Of a stretch of 64,000 bases of DNA, positions 36,770 through 44,905 are shown piece by piece. The notes beneath the pieces are model-generated. The model saw nothing but the letters and a program-made list of their open reading frames with translations. It was not told where the DNA came from and made no database searches. The position numbers and the translations under genes are program-made. Where the stretch lies: NCBI GenBank assembly GCA_027533455.1, contig JAPZUC010000001.1:124001-188000 (forward strand). The letters run 5' to 3'. Within the stretch, counting starts at the first letter, position 1, and every line of letters starts with the position of its first letter. Source of the DNA: Porphyrobacter sp. Lineage in GTDB: Bacteria; Pseudomonadota; Alphaproteobacteria; Sphingomonadales; Sphingomonadaceae.

Positions 36770-38389
36770 TCAGGCGTTCGCCAAAGCCGCCGTGCGCCCC
36801 GCAATATAGCCGAAGGTCAGCGCGGGGCCGAGCGTGCCCCCGGCGCCCGCATAGATCCCGCCGGTCGGACAGGCGATGGCATTGCCCGCACCGAGCAGTC
36901 CGGGGATCGGCGCGCCGTCATGGCCGAGGATGCGCGCCTGACCGTCGGTGCGCGGCCCGCCATTGGTGCCGAGCAGGCCCGAGGCGATCTCCACCGCGTA
37001 GAACGGCGCTTCACGGATCGCGCCGAGCGTAACTGCGGTGCCTTCCCGCGAGCGATCGCCGTAGAAATGGTCATAGGCGCTGGTGCCGCGCCCGAAATCG
37101 GGATCGTGGCTTTCGTCGGCATGGACGTTGAACCGCGCGACCGTCTCGGTCAGCGCCGCTGCATCGACGCCGATCTGCTCGGCCAGACCCTGCAGCGTAT
37201 CGGCGCGCATTACCCAATCGGGAATCGGCTGTCCCGGCTGCCGCGTGCCGAGCGGATAGCGTTCGGCATATTGCGCGTCGAAGATCAGATAGGCGGGCAG
37301 ATTGAGGTAATCGTAATTCGCCGGATCGAACTGGTGGAACACGCCCCCCAGCGCCGAGTAATTCGCCGCCTCGTTGCAGAAGCGCTTGCCCGAGCGGTTG
37401 ACCATGATCGAGTGCGGCACCGTGCGTTCGATCAGGATGATCTGCGCACGCTGCTCGCCGCTCGCCCACGGCGCATCGGGGGTGACAAGCGTCGGCGCCC
37501 ACCATGCGCTGGTCATGTTGCCGAGCTTCGCGCCCGCTGCCATCGCCAGCTTCAAGCCGCCGCCCTTCCCAGTGGGCGGGCTGGCAGGGGCGGTGACGGG
37601 ACCGCGCAGGAAGGTCTGGCGCAGCTCGGTGTCCCATTCGAACCCGCCGGTGGTGATGATGACCCCGCGCCGCGCGGTCATGGCGAAGGGCTGGCCGTCG
37701 CGGGTGCCTTCGATGCCGGTGATGCGCTCACCATCGCGCACCAGCCGGCGGGTATCGACGCCGAGGATCGGCTCGATCCCGCGCGCAAGGCAGGCCTTGA
37801 GCAGCCGCGCCACCATCGCCTGGCCGAACCCGCATTGGCGTGCCACCATGCGCTCACCCAGCACCTCCATCGGCGGCATGGCGGTCGCACCGCCAAGCGG
37901 CGTCTCGCGCAGCATCAGCGGCTTGGGCTCTTCGATCGCGTAGATCTTCGCGGCCCAATCCCCAAGCTCGCCCAGGGCGAACAGGTCATGGTCGAGCGCG
38001 CGGCTACCTTGGGGCTTCGCGCCGGGGCGATCGAGGTAATAGTCAGGATAGCCCGGCAGCACCGAGACACTCATCGCGCCTGCATTCTCAAGGAAGTCCA
38101 GCGCCTCCGGCCCCTTGTCGACGAAGGCTTCCAGCGTCTCGTCCACCAGATCACCGTGATCGAGGCTGCGGAAATAGGCGAGCGCATCCTCGCGGCTGTC
38201 CGCCATGCCCTCGGCGCGCATCCGGGGGTTATCCGCCACCCAGATCACTCCGCCCGAAATCGCCGAGGTCCCGCCAATGCGATCCCACCGCTCGATCAGG
38301 GCGACCTTCGCGCCTGCTTCATGTGCCGCAAGCGCCGCTGCCATGCCGGCCGCGCCTGTCCCGAGAATGATGACGTCTACCTGTTCCAT
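36770..38389 (-). CDS. FAD-dependent dehydrogenase, 3-ketosteroid-delta1-dehydrogenase-like
   Basis: A 539-residue flavoprotein of the fumarate-reductase/KstD superfamily. N-terminal FAD loop VIILGTGAAGMAAALAA and IERWDRIGGTSAISGG; C-terminal GGIYAGAGGTLGPALTFGY, where Tyr (about 513) and Gly four residues later sit as the catalytic Tyr487/Gly491 pair of Rhodococcus KstD (numbers from memory). This supports dehydrogenation next to a ring ketone. I start at ATG 38389. A fumarate-reductase-like role is the main alternative. Confidence 0.82.
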   Translation of the reverse strand: MEQVDVIILGTGAAGMAAALAAHEAGAKVALIERWDRIGGTSAISGGVIWVADNPRMRAEGMADSREDALAYFRSLDHGDLVDETLEAFVDKGPEALDFLENAGAMSVSVLPGYPDYYLDRPGAKPQGSRALDHDLFALGELGDWAAKIYAIEEPKPLMLRETPLGGATAMPPMEVLGERMVARQCGFGQAMVARLLKACLARGIEPILGVDTRRLVRDGERITGIEGTRDGQPFAMTARRGVIITTGGFEWDTELRQTFLRGPVTAPASPPTGKGGGLKLAMAAGAKLGNMTSAWWAPTLVTPDAPWASGEQRAQIILIERTVPHSIMVNRSGKRFCNEAANYSALGGVFHQFDPANYDYLNLPAYLIFDAQYAERYPLGTRQPGQPIPDWVMRADTLQGLAEQIGVDAAALTETVARFNVHADESHDPDFGRGTSAYDHFYGDRSREGTAVTLGAIREAPFYAVEIASGLLGTNGGPRTDGQARILGHDGAPIPGLLGAGNAIACPTGGIYAGAGGTLGPALTFGYIAGRTAALANA

Positions 38390-38493
38390 GCGGACGGTTA
38401 GACGCCCTGCGCGCGGCCTCCGGCAACCCGTCATTTTGGCAAGGTGCGTTTAGCCGCGCTGCCCGCTACCCCACCAGACAAAGGAGAGGCAGC

Positions 38494-39270
38494 ATGAAAC
38501 TTCAGGGCAAAATCGCCGCGATCACGGGGGGCACGGCAGGCATGGGGCGCGGGATCGCCGAGGCGTTTCTGGCCGAGGGCGCGAGTGTCGCGCTGTTTGC
38601 ACGCAATGCGGACAAGGGCGCAAAGGTGCTGGAGGAACTCGGGGTCGGAGACCGGGCCATCTTCATCGCGGGCGACGTGATGGCGCAGGGCGACCTTGAA
38701 GGTTTCGTCGACAAGGTGGTCGGCCATTTCGGCACGCTCGACATTCTGGTGAACAATGCGGGCGGTGCGGGCGATCTCCAGCCGCTCGTCAACCTGTCCG
38801 ATCACGCCTTTGACGAGGCGATGAAGTGGAACGTCTATTCGACCTTCTGGGCCACCCGCCGCGCGCTGCCGACCATGCTCGACAAGGGCGACGGGCGGAT
38901 CATCAACATCTCCTCGATGGAGGGCAAGCACGGCAAGGCGGTGCTGACGGCCTATTCCGCCGCCAAGCACGCGGTGAACGGCATGACGAAAAGCCTCGCG
39001 CGCGAAGTCGGTGCGGCTGGCGTCACCGTCAACGCGATCTGCCCGGGCATCGTCATCACCGACATCATCAAGAACAACGGCCCCGCCACCGCGAAGGCGA
39101 TGGGCATGGAGCTGGACGAGATGATCGCGATGTTTGCAGCCGATTCGGCGATCAAGCGCCCCAATACGGTGGAGGAAGTGGCCGCCGTGGCGGTGCTGCT
39201 CGCGAGCGAGGCGGGCGCAGGGATCACCGGCCAGCAGATCAGCGTGGATGGCGGAACGGCGCAATATTGA
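38494..39270 (+). CDS. Short-chain dehydrogenase/reductase
   Basis: Classical SDR, 258 residues: TGGTAGMG, FARN after strand 2 (NADP-leaning), NNAGG, catalytic Ser in NISSMEG and YSAAK. AAGGAGAGG precedes the ATG. It is divergent from the KstD-like gene with a 104-base gap, so a shared control region is likely. The parS-like palindrome lies just past its stop. Confidence 0.88.
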   Translation: MKLQGKIAAITGGTAGMGRGIAEAFLAEGASVALFARNADKGAKVLEELGVGDRAIFIAGDVMAQGDLEGFVDKVVGHFGTLDILVNNAGGAGDLQPLVNLSDHAFDEAMKWNVYSTFWATRRALPTMLDKGDGRIINISSMEGKHGKAVLTAYSAAKHAVNGMTKSLAREVGAAGVTVNAICPGIVITDIIKNNGPATAKAMGMELDEMIAMFAADSAIKRPNTVEEVAAVAVLLASEAGAGITGQQISVDGGTAQY

Positions 39271-39367
39271 AGCCGTTCTAGAGGGGGCCTAAATCGTTTC
39301 AGACCCCCTCCAGACCACTTCTGGACCCCCGTTAGACGCGTTTAGCCCCCTTCTTGCGCAGGCTTTG

Positions 39368-39395
39368 CGGCACTGTTTCACGTGAAACAGTGCCG
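39368..39395. other. parS centromere-like site within a 28-bp perfect palindrome
   Basis: The centre, TGTTTCACGTGAAACA at 39374-39389, is an exact match to the chromosomal parS consensus bound by ParB. Base pairing continues perfectly outward to 39368-39395. It lies between two convergent SDR genes, where no promoter operator is expected. The block AGACCCCCTCCAGAC at 39301-39315 and GGCTTTGC at 39361-39368 recur in the same order before the site at 2468. Binding by ParB is inferred. Confidence 0.8.
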
Positions 39396-39404
39396 TTTGG
39401 CACT

Positions 39405-40214
39405 TCACCCCTGCAATTTCGCCATCGCCGCGCCAATCGCTGCGGCAACATCGCCGGCTTGCGGATTGCCGCGCATGATCAACCCGCCATTGGGCTGGAT
39501 ATTGGCGCCGGTGACATAGGCCTGATCGGTGCTCAGCCACAGGCAGGCATGGGCGACATCATCGACCGTATTCAGCCTACCCATTGGATAACGCGGCAGA
39601 AATGCGTCGGTCAGGCCGGGCACCTGGAAGCTGTCATGCGTCATCGGGCTGTCGGTAAAGGCGGGCGAGACCGTGTTGGCCTTGATGCCCAGGTGCCCGT
39701 AATCATTGGCGACGCACTCGATCAGCGCCTCGCTGCCTCGCTTGGTGCCGATATAGGCCGCGTGGTTGGTGATGATCGCCTTGGTGGTGGCAGACGACAG
39801 CGAAATCAGCGATCCGCCGGTTGGCTGCTGCGCACTCATAACCCTCACAAAAGCCTGCAAGAAATGGTGCACGCCCTTGAACTGGAGGTCGACGATCTGG
39901 TCGAGCTGTTCGTCGGTGATCTCCTCCATGCTGGCGAGCAGGCCCCAGCCGGTGGTGTTGATCGCGATATCGACCCGCCCGAAAGCGGCCACCGCCTTGT
40001 CGGCCATGGCATTGACTTCGGCCTTCTTGGAGATATCGCACAACGCATATTCACCAGCGATTTCAGCAGCCAGTGCGGCAAGCGGGCCTTCCTTACGGCC
40101 CGCAACCATCACCTTCGCGCCCTCTTTCGCGAACAGGCGGGCGACGGTCTGCCCCATGTTCCCCTCTGACGCGGCCCCCAGAATAACGGCGGTCTTGCCC
40201 TGCAATTGTCCCAT
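39405..40214 (-). CDS. Short-chain dehydrogenase/reductase (divergent)
   Basis: An SDR of 269 residues with a looser nucleotide loop, LGAASEGNMGQTVA, similar in style to FabI-type or SDR-d members. INTTGWG replaces NNAG, catalytic Ser is in SLSSATT, and the Tyr-Lys pair is Y-I-G-T-K. It is divergent from the SnoaL/ABM/mobA unit and convergent with the SDR at 38494 across the parS site. Substrate unknown. Confidence 0.82.
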   Translation of the reverse strand: MGQLQGKTAVILGAASEGNMGQTVARLFAKEGAKVMVAGRKEGPLAALAAEIAGEYALCDISKKAEVNAMADKAVAAFGRVDIAINTTGWGLLASMEEITDEQLDQIVDLQFKGVHHFLQAFVRVMSAQQPTGGSLISLSSATTKAIITNHAAYIGTKRGSEALIECVANDYGHLGIKANTVSPAFTDSPMTHDSFQVPGLTDAFLPRYPMGRLNTVDDVAHACLWLSTDQAYVTGANIQPNGGLIMRGNPQAGDVAAAIGAAMAKLQG

Positions 40215-40342
40215 GACGTGTCTCCTCTCTCGGTCGGGGGAGTAACACGGGCAGGCGGGCGCTCACCCTTCCCAAAAGTGGGCATTGTCGCTTGTGCCCC
40301 TAGCGCCCGATAGCGGCTCCCAACAATATGGGAGAGGATGCG

Positions 40343-40753
40343 ATGTTTACCGGACCGCTGGAGGATCGCGTGGCGATCACCGAACTGAATGGCACCTATG
40401 CCGATGGTGTGGTGCGGATCGACGCCGAGACCTGGGCGAGCGTGTGGGCGGACGATGCTGATTGGGACCTGATGGGCCACAAGACCCACGGCAAGGAAGC
40501 GATCGTCACCTTCTGGAACGGGGCGATGAGCGGGCTGGAGGCGGTCAGCTTCCACTGCGTGCCCTGCATGATCGAAGTCACAGGAAACACGGCTAAAGCT
40601 CGGGTGCAGACGCAGGAAATCCTCAAGGCCAAGGACGCCAAGGCGCGCCATGTCGGCGGTCTGTATGAAGACACTCTGGCGAAGATCGACGGCCAGTGGC
40701 TGTTCACTTCGCGCACGTTCAAGATCATCGCCGAATTCGGCGTGGAAGGCTGA
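40343..40753 (+). CDS. SnoaL-like protein
   Basis: A 136-residue cone-fold protein: EDRVAITELNGTYADGVVRIDAETWASVWADDADWD opening and a closing EDTLAKIDGQWLFTSRTFK. GGAGAGG before ATG 40343 decides against the ATG at 40328. An ABM-domain gene follows after 5 bases, repeating the SnoaL plus ABM pairing seen at 31195-32126 in the opposite order. Confidence 0.82.
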   Translation: MFTGPLEDRVAITELNGTYADGVVRIDAETWASVWADDADWDLMGHKTHGKEAIVTFWNGAMSGLEAVSFHCVPCMIEVTGNTAKARVQTQEILKAKDAKARHVGGLYEDTLAKIDGQWLFTSRTFKIIAEFGVEG

Positions 40754-40758
40754 TAATC

Positions 40759-41100
40759 ATGGCAAAAATCCTCATCTCCGCGCAGATCGACCTCGACCCC
40801 GCACAGCGCGAAGAGGCGCTGCGCACCGCCCGCCCGCATATCGAAGCCGCGCTCGCGGAAAAGGGCTGCATCCACTACGACTGGAGCGCCTGTTCGATGA
40901 ACCCCGCCCGCGTGAACGTGTTCGAGGAGTGGGAAAGCGAAGAGGCGCTCGCTGCGCATTTCAAGGACCCTGCCTACACCGGGATGCGCGACCACATCGG
41001 CCAGTTCGGGATCACCGCGGCGGTCAGCGCGAAGTATCGCGTCGACGCGGAAGGCCCGGTCTACAACGCCGAGGGCAATGCCACCGAAGCCTTTGACTAA
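40759..41100 (+). CDS. ABM-fold monooxygenase-like protein
   Basis: A 113-residue ABM-domain protein: AKILISAQIDLDPAQREEALRTARPHIEAALAEKGCIHYDW is the usual first strand-helix pair, then NVFEEWESEEALAAHFKDPAY. Members include YgiN-type quinol monooxygenases. It follows the SnoaL-like gene and overlaps the start of mobA by 23 bases, so the three are one unit. Confidence 0.82.
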   Translation: MAKILISAQIDLDPAQREEALRTARPHIEAALAEKGCIHYDWSACSMNPARVNVFEEWESEEALAAHFKDPAYTGMRDHIGQFGITAAVSAKYRVDAEGPVYNAEGNATEAFD

Positions 41101-41611
41101 GCTTCTAGGAGCCATCCTTGCAGGCGGACAGGCGCGGCGGTTCGGCAGCGACAAGGCGCAGGCGCTTTATGCAGGCGCGCGGCTGATCGATCGCGTGGCA
41201 GCGGCGCTGTCGGCCCAGTGCGAAGCCGTGGTGGTATGCGGGCGCGAGGAACCGGGGTTTGTCTGCCTGCCCGATTGGCCCGAGCCGGGTCTTGGCCCCC
41301 TCGGCGGACTGGCTGCGGCGCTGCGCCATGCGGGCACGCATGAATACTCCCACGTGGTGTCTGCGGGCGTGGATATCCCTGATTTGCCTTATGATCTTGC
41401 CGCCATGCTAGCCGGTGAAAGCGCGGCGATTGTCGAGAGCCAGCCGGTGGTTGGGCTGTGGCCGGTCGGTGCTGGCAATTCGCTCGAAATGTTCCTGAGA
41501 AGCAGCGGCAGGTCGCTCTACCGCTTCGCCGATCACGTGGGAGCGCGCCGGATCGACCTCCCGCACGCGCTGATGAACGTCAACCGGCCGGAGGACTTGC
41601 CCCCGGCCTGA
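41078..41611 (+). CDS. mobA: Molybdenum cofactor guanylyltransferase
   Basis: Transfers GMP from GTP to Mo-molybdopterin, giving the MGD cofactor needed by DMSO-reductase-family enzymes. The 177 residues have the nucleotide-binding signature LGAILAGGQARRFGSDKA near the N-terminus, GLGPLGGLAAAL, and VSAGVDIPDLP for metal binding. ATG 41078 overlaps the ABM gene; TTG 41093 is an alternative start. The molybdopterin oxidoreductase gene 1.1 kb away is the obvious client. Confidence 0.9.
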   Translation: MPPKPLTKLLGAILAGGQARRFGSDKAQALYAGARLIDRVAAALSAQCEAVVVCGREEPGFVCLPDWPEPGLGPLGGLAAALRHAGTHEYSHVVSAGVDIPDLPYDLAAMLAGESAAIVESQPVVGLWPVGAGNSLEMFLRSSGRSLYRFADHVGARRIDLPHALMNVNRPEDLPPA

Positions 41612-41615
41612 CACG

Positions 41616-42620
41616 TCACAGCTTCAGCATCTGCTTGCCGCGGTTGAGCCCGGTGAAGAGGCGCTGCAAGGTCTGCGGCGCGTTTTCGAAACCGTGCTGG
41701 ATGTCCTCCTGATATTTCAGGCTCCCGTCCTTGACGAAGCCCTCCAGGCGCTTGCGGATCACAGGGAATTCGCTCGCCCAGTCGAGCACGATGAAGCCCG
41801 CCATCGTGCCGCGACGGAACACAAGGTTAAAGTAGTTCTCGGGGCCAGCGGGCAGGCTGCCTGTCTCGTAACGACTGATCCCGCCGCAGATCACCACGCG
41901 GGCATTGGTGGCGATGCAGGCGAGCATGTCGTTGAGGATCTTGCCGCCGACATTGTCGTAGATGACGTCCACCCCGCGCGGGCAATGCTCGCGGATCTGG
42001 GCCTTCACATTGTCCGCCTTGTAATCGATGGCGGCGTCATATCCGGCCTCGCGCACCAGCCAGTCGCACTTGTCCTGTCCGCCTGCGATGCCGACCACGC
42101 GGCAACCGGCGATCTTGGCGAGCTGACCGACGATGCTGCCGGTAGCGCCCGCCGCGCCCGAAACCAGCACGGTATCCCCCGCTACCGGCTTGCCGACCTT
42201 GAAGAGGCCGCAATAGGCGGTCAGCCCCGTCGTCCCGAGCACCGAGAGCACCGCCGTCGGCGAGATTTCGCTCTCAACCTTGGTCAGCTCCTTGCCATCG
42301 GTGACGAGATATTCGGTCCAGCCGGTCGTGCCGAACACCAGATCGCCGGCTGCGAACCGGCCGCCGTTCGAGGCCACCACTTCGGCGATCCCGCTGCCGC
42401 GCATCACATCGCCAATCGCCATCGGAGCGACATAGTCGGCAATGTTCTCCATCCAGCCTTTCTGGGCCGGATCGAAGCCGAGGTAATGTGTCTTGAGCAG
42501 CATCTCGCCCGGGCCGGGATCGGCAAGCTCGACAGTGGCGAGCTTGAAGTCGTTCTCGATCTCGATCCCGCGGCCGCGCGGGTGTCCGTTCAACAGCCAT
42601 TGGCGGGTGGTGGTGGGCAT
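41616..42620 (-). CDS. Zinc-free MDR NADP-dependent oxidoreductase (copy 2)
   Basis: A 334-residue reductase of the prostaglandin-reductase/CurA type, with FDPAQKGWM, SGAAGATGSIVGQLAK and DVIYDNVGGKILNDML. No zinc ligands. It probably reduces a conjugated ketone or enal double bond. It is divergent from the molybdoenzyme operon over 119 bases and convergent with mobA (stops 4 bases apart). Close in motif to copy 3 at 44906. Confidence 0.88.
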   Translation of the reverse strand: MPTTTRQWLLNGHPRGRGIEIENDFKLATVELADPGPGEMLLKTHYLGFDPAQKGWMENIADYVAPMAIGDVMRGSGIAEVVASNGGRFAAGDLVFGTTGWTEYLVTDGKELTKVESEISPTAVLSVLGTTGLTAYCGLFKVGKPVAGDTVLVSGAAGATGSIVGQLAKIAGCRVVGIAGGQDKCDWLVREAGYDAAIDYKADNVKAQIREHCPRGVDVIYDNVGGKILNDMLACIATNARVVICGGISRYETGSLPAGPENYFNLVFRRGTMAGFIVLDWASEFPVIRKRLEGFVKDGSLKYQEDIQHGFENAPQTLQRLFTGLNRGKQMLKL

Positions 42621-42739
42621 CAGAACTCTCCTATGTTTGGCTGTCCTATTGCGGGTGCGCCGCGCTGCCCTCCACGGACAAAAGTGTCAGTCGAGCGCGC
42701 CTGCCCCTGTGGTAGTCTCTGTCCAAAGGGAGAGAGACG

Positions 42740-44878
42740 ATGGGCGTACAGACTCACAAGACCTTCTGCCGCTTCTGCCATGCGAACTGCGCGATGGAAG
42801 TGGATGTGGCGGACGGGAAAGTCGTCGAGGTGCGCGGCGATCCGGATGATCCGGCCTATGGCGGCTATACCTGCATGAAAGGGCGCGAGCTGCCGGATTC
42901 GCACAATTCGGAGAGCCGCCTGCATCACAGCCTAGTGCGCAACGCCCAGGGCGAATTTGTTTCGACCCCGATGCCGGATGCCCTGGCCCATGTCGCAAGC
43001 GAATTGCGCCGGATCATCGACCAGTACGGCCCCAATTCGGTGGCGGTGTTCATGGGTTCGGGCGGCTTCCAGAATTCTGCTGCAATGTCCGCCTCGGTCA
43101 GCTTCGCGCAAGCGGTGGGCAGCCGCAATTTCTACACTTCGGTGACGCTCGACCAGCCGGCCAAGGTTTTCACCACCGCGCGATACGGCAAGTGGATGGC
43201 GGGGCCGAACACCTTCAGCGAAAGCGATGTTGCCTTCTTCATCGGGAACAACCCGATCGTCTCGCACTATTCGCCAGTAGGCGGCGTGCCGCCCTTCAGC
43301 CCCTCACGCCGCATCCGCGACCAGAAGGCAGCAGGCATGAAGCTGATTGTTGCCGACCCGCGCGAAAGCGATGTGGCGCGGCTTGCCGATATCTACATGC
43401 CGGTGAAGCCGGGCGAGGATCCGGCGATGCTGGCCGGTATGCTCAACGTAATCATCGCTGAGGGGCTCTACGATCGCAACTTCGTCGCCGCCCATGTCGA
43501 CGGGTTCGATGAACTGGCCGAGGCAGTGAAAGCCTTCCCGCCCGAAGTCGCAGCAGAGCGTGCAGGGCTCGACAAGGATCAACTCGTTGCTGCCGCGCGG
43601 ATGTTCGCGACTGGCAGCAAGGGCTGCGCGGTGACCGGCACCGGCCCCGAAATGGCGGGCAACGGGACGCTGACCGAATACCTCGTCGTCTGCCTCAACA
43701 CGATTTGCGCCCGCTTCAAGCAGGAGGGCGAGAAGGCCGCGATCCCCGGCGTGTTCAGCCCCTACCAGACCGCGCGCCGCGCACAGGTGGGTCCGCCGGT
43801 GCCGATGTTCGGCGCGGAGGGGATGCCGAAGTCGCGGTTCCGCGGCCTCGGCCACCTCGGCTGGGAAATGCCGTGCAACGTGCTGGCGGACGAAATTCTC
43901 ACCCCCGGCGAAGGCCAGGTGCGCGCGCTGATCTCGGTCGGCGGCAATCCGGTCGTCGGCTTCCCCGATCAGGCCAAGATGGTCCGTGCGCTCGACGATC
44001 TTGAACTGTTCGTGCAGATCGACCCGTGGATGAGCGCCAGCGCCCGTCGGGCCGATGTGGTGCTCGCGCCGTCGCAATGCCTTGAGCGCGAGGACATCAC
44101 CAGCCTCTCGGAGTGGTGGCACGAGGAGCCTTACGCCCGCTACACCGAGGCGGTGGTCGAAGCGCCGGGCGACGTAATCGACGAATACGAGATGTTCTGG
44201 ACGCTCGCCCATCACCTCGGCATCCAGATGGTGCTGAACGGCGGCCCGCTGCCGATGGACCGCAAGCCGACCAAGCAGGAATTCCTCGATCTGGCGGTGA
44301 CCGGTTGCCTCGTGCCGCCCAGCAAGGTGCGCGAAGACTGCCGCGCCAATGGCGGCGCGGCGGTGTTCTATCCCGAGCAGCACCCCACGGTCGCGCCCGT
44401 CGACGAGAGCGAGTTCCACCGCTTCGATCTGGCCGTCGGCGCCATGCCGTCCGAAATCCTGAAATATGCCGAGAACCGCAAGGCCCGCGAAGGCTTTGAC
44501 TTCCGCCTTATCTCGCGGCGGTCCAAGACGCGGTTCAACTCGATCGGCCATCCGCTCAAGAAGCTTCAGGCCAAGACCACCACCAACCCCGCCTATATCC
44601 ACCCCGATGACATTGCAGCGCTGGGGCTGGAGGAAGGCGGGCTGGTCGCAATCACCTCGCCCCACGCCACCATCCACGGCGTCGTCAAGGCGAGTGACAA
44701 GGTGCGGCGCGGGATCGTTTCGATGGCGCATGCCTATGGCGATGCCGATGCGACCAAGGAAAATGTGCGGGAACGCGGTTCTTCCACCAATCGCCTTGTC
44801 AGCGAAGTGGTCGATTACGATCCGATCACCGGACAATCGCTCCAGAGCGCCATTCCGGTGAAGCTCGAACCGGCCTGA
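42740..44878 (+). CDS. Molybdopterin oxidoreductase (DMSO reductase superfamily)
   Basis: A 712-residue bis-MGD enzyme with an N-terminal 4Fe-4S site (C10, C13, C17, C45). Aligning by eye with formate dehydrogenase around NFYTSVTLDQPAK puts Asp138 at the metal-ligand position, with no Cys or selenocysteine there. A C-terminal MGD-binding domain is present (NPAYIHPDDIAALGL). No Tat signal is seen, so it is probably cytoplasmic. It opens the 12-gene plus-strand run. Possible reactions include hydroxylation or hydration without O2; the substrate is unknown. Confidence 0.88.
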   Translation: MGVQTHKTFCRFCHANCAMEVDVADGKVVEVRGDPDDPAYGGYTCMKGRELPDSHNSESRLHHSLVRNAQGEFVSTPMPDALAHVASELRRIIDQYGPNSVAVFMGSGGFQNSAAMSASVSFAQAVGSRNFYTSVTLDQPAKVFTTARYGKWMAGPNTFSESDVAFFIGNNPIVSHYSPVGGVPPFSPSRRIRDQKAAGMKLIVADPRESDVARLADIYMPVKPGEDPAMLAGMLNVIIAEGLYDRNFVAAHVDGFDELAEAVKAFPPEVAAERAGLDKDQLVAAARMFATGSKGCAVTGTGPEMAGNGTLTEYLVVCLNTICARFKQEGEKAAIPGVFSPYQTARRAQVGPPVPMFGAEGMPKSRFRGLGHLGWEMPCNVLADEILTPGEGQVRALISVGGNPVVGFPDQAKMVRALDDLELFVQIDPWMSASARRADVVLAPSQCLEREDITSLSEWWHEEPYARYTEAVVEAPGDVIDEYEMFWTLAHHLGIQMVLNGGPLPMDRKPTKQEFLDLAVTGCLVPPSKVREDCRANGGAAVFYPEQHPTVAPVDESEFHRFDLAVGAMPSEILKYAENRKAREGFDFRLISRRSKTRFNSIGHPLKKLQAKTTTNPAYIHPDDIAALGLEEGGLVAITSPHATIHGVVKASDKVRRGIVSMAHAYGDADATKENVRERGSSTNRLVSEVVDYDPITGQSLQSAIPVKLEPA

Positions 44879-44905
44879 TTTACCCTCTCGAACTGAAAGA
44901 CAGAC

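Noticed and set aside
36494..38401. Plus-strand open frame of 635 codons opposite the KstD-like gene
   Set aside because: Arg/His/Ala-rich shadow translation; the flavoprotein on the minus strand has intact motifs throughout.
39368..39395. Reading the 28-bp palindrome as a terminator for the convergent SDR genes
   Set aside because: It has no loop and no T-tract, and its core equals the parS consensus, so a protein-binding site is more likely.
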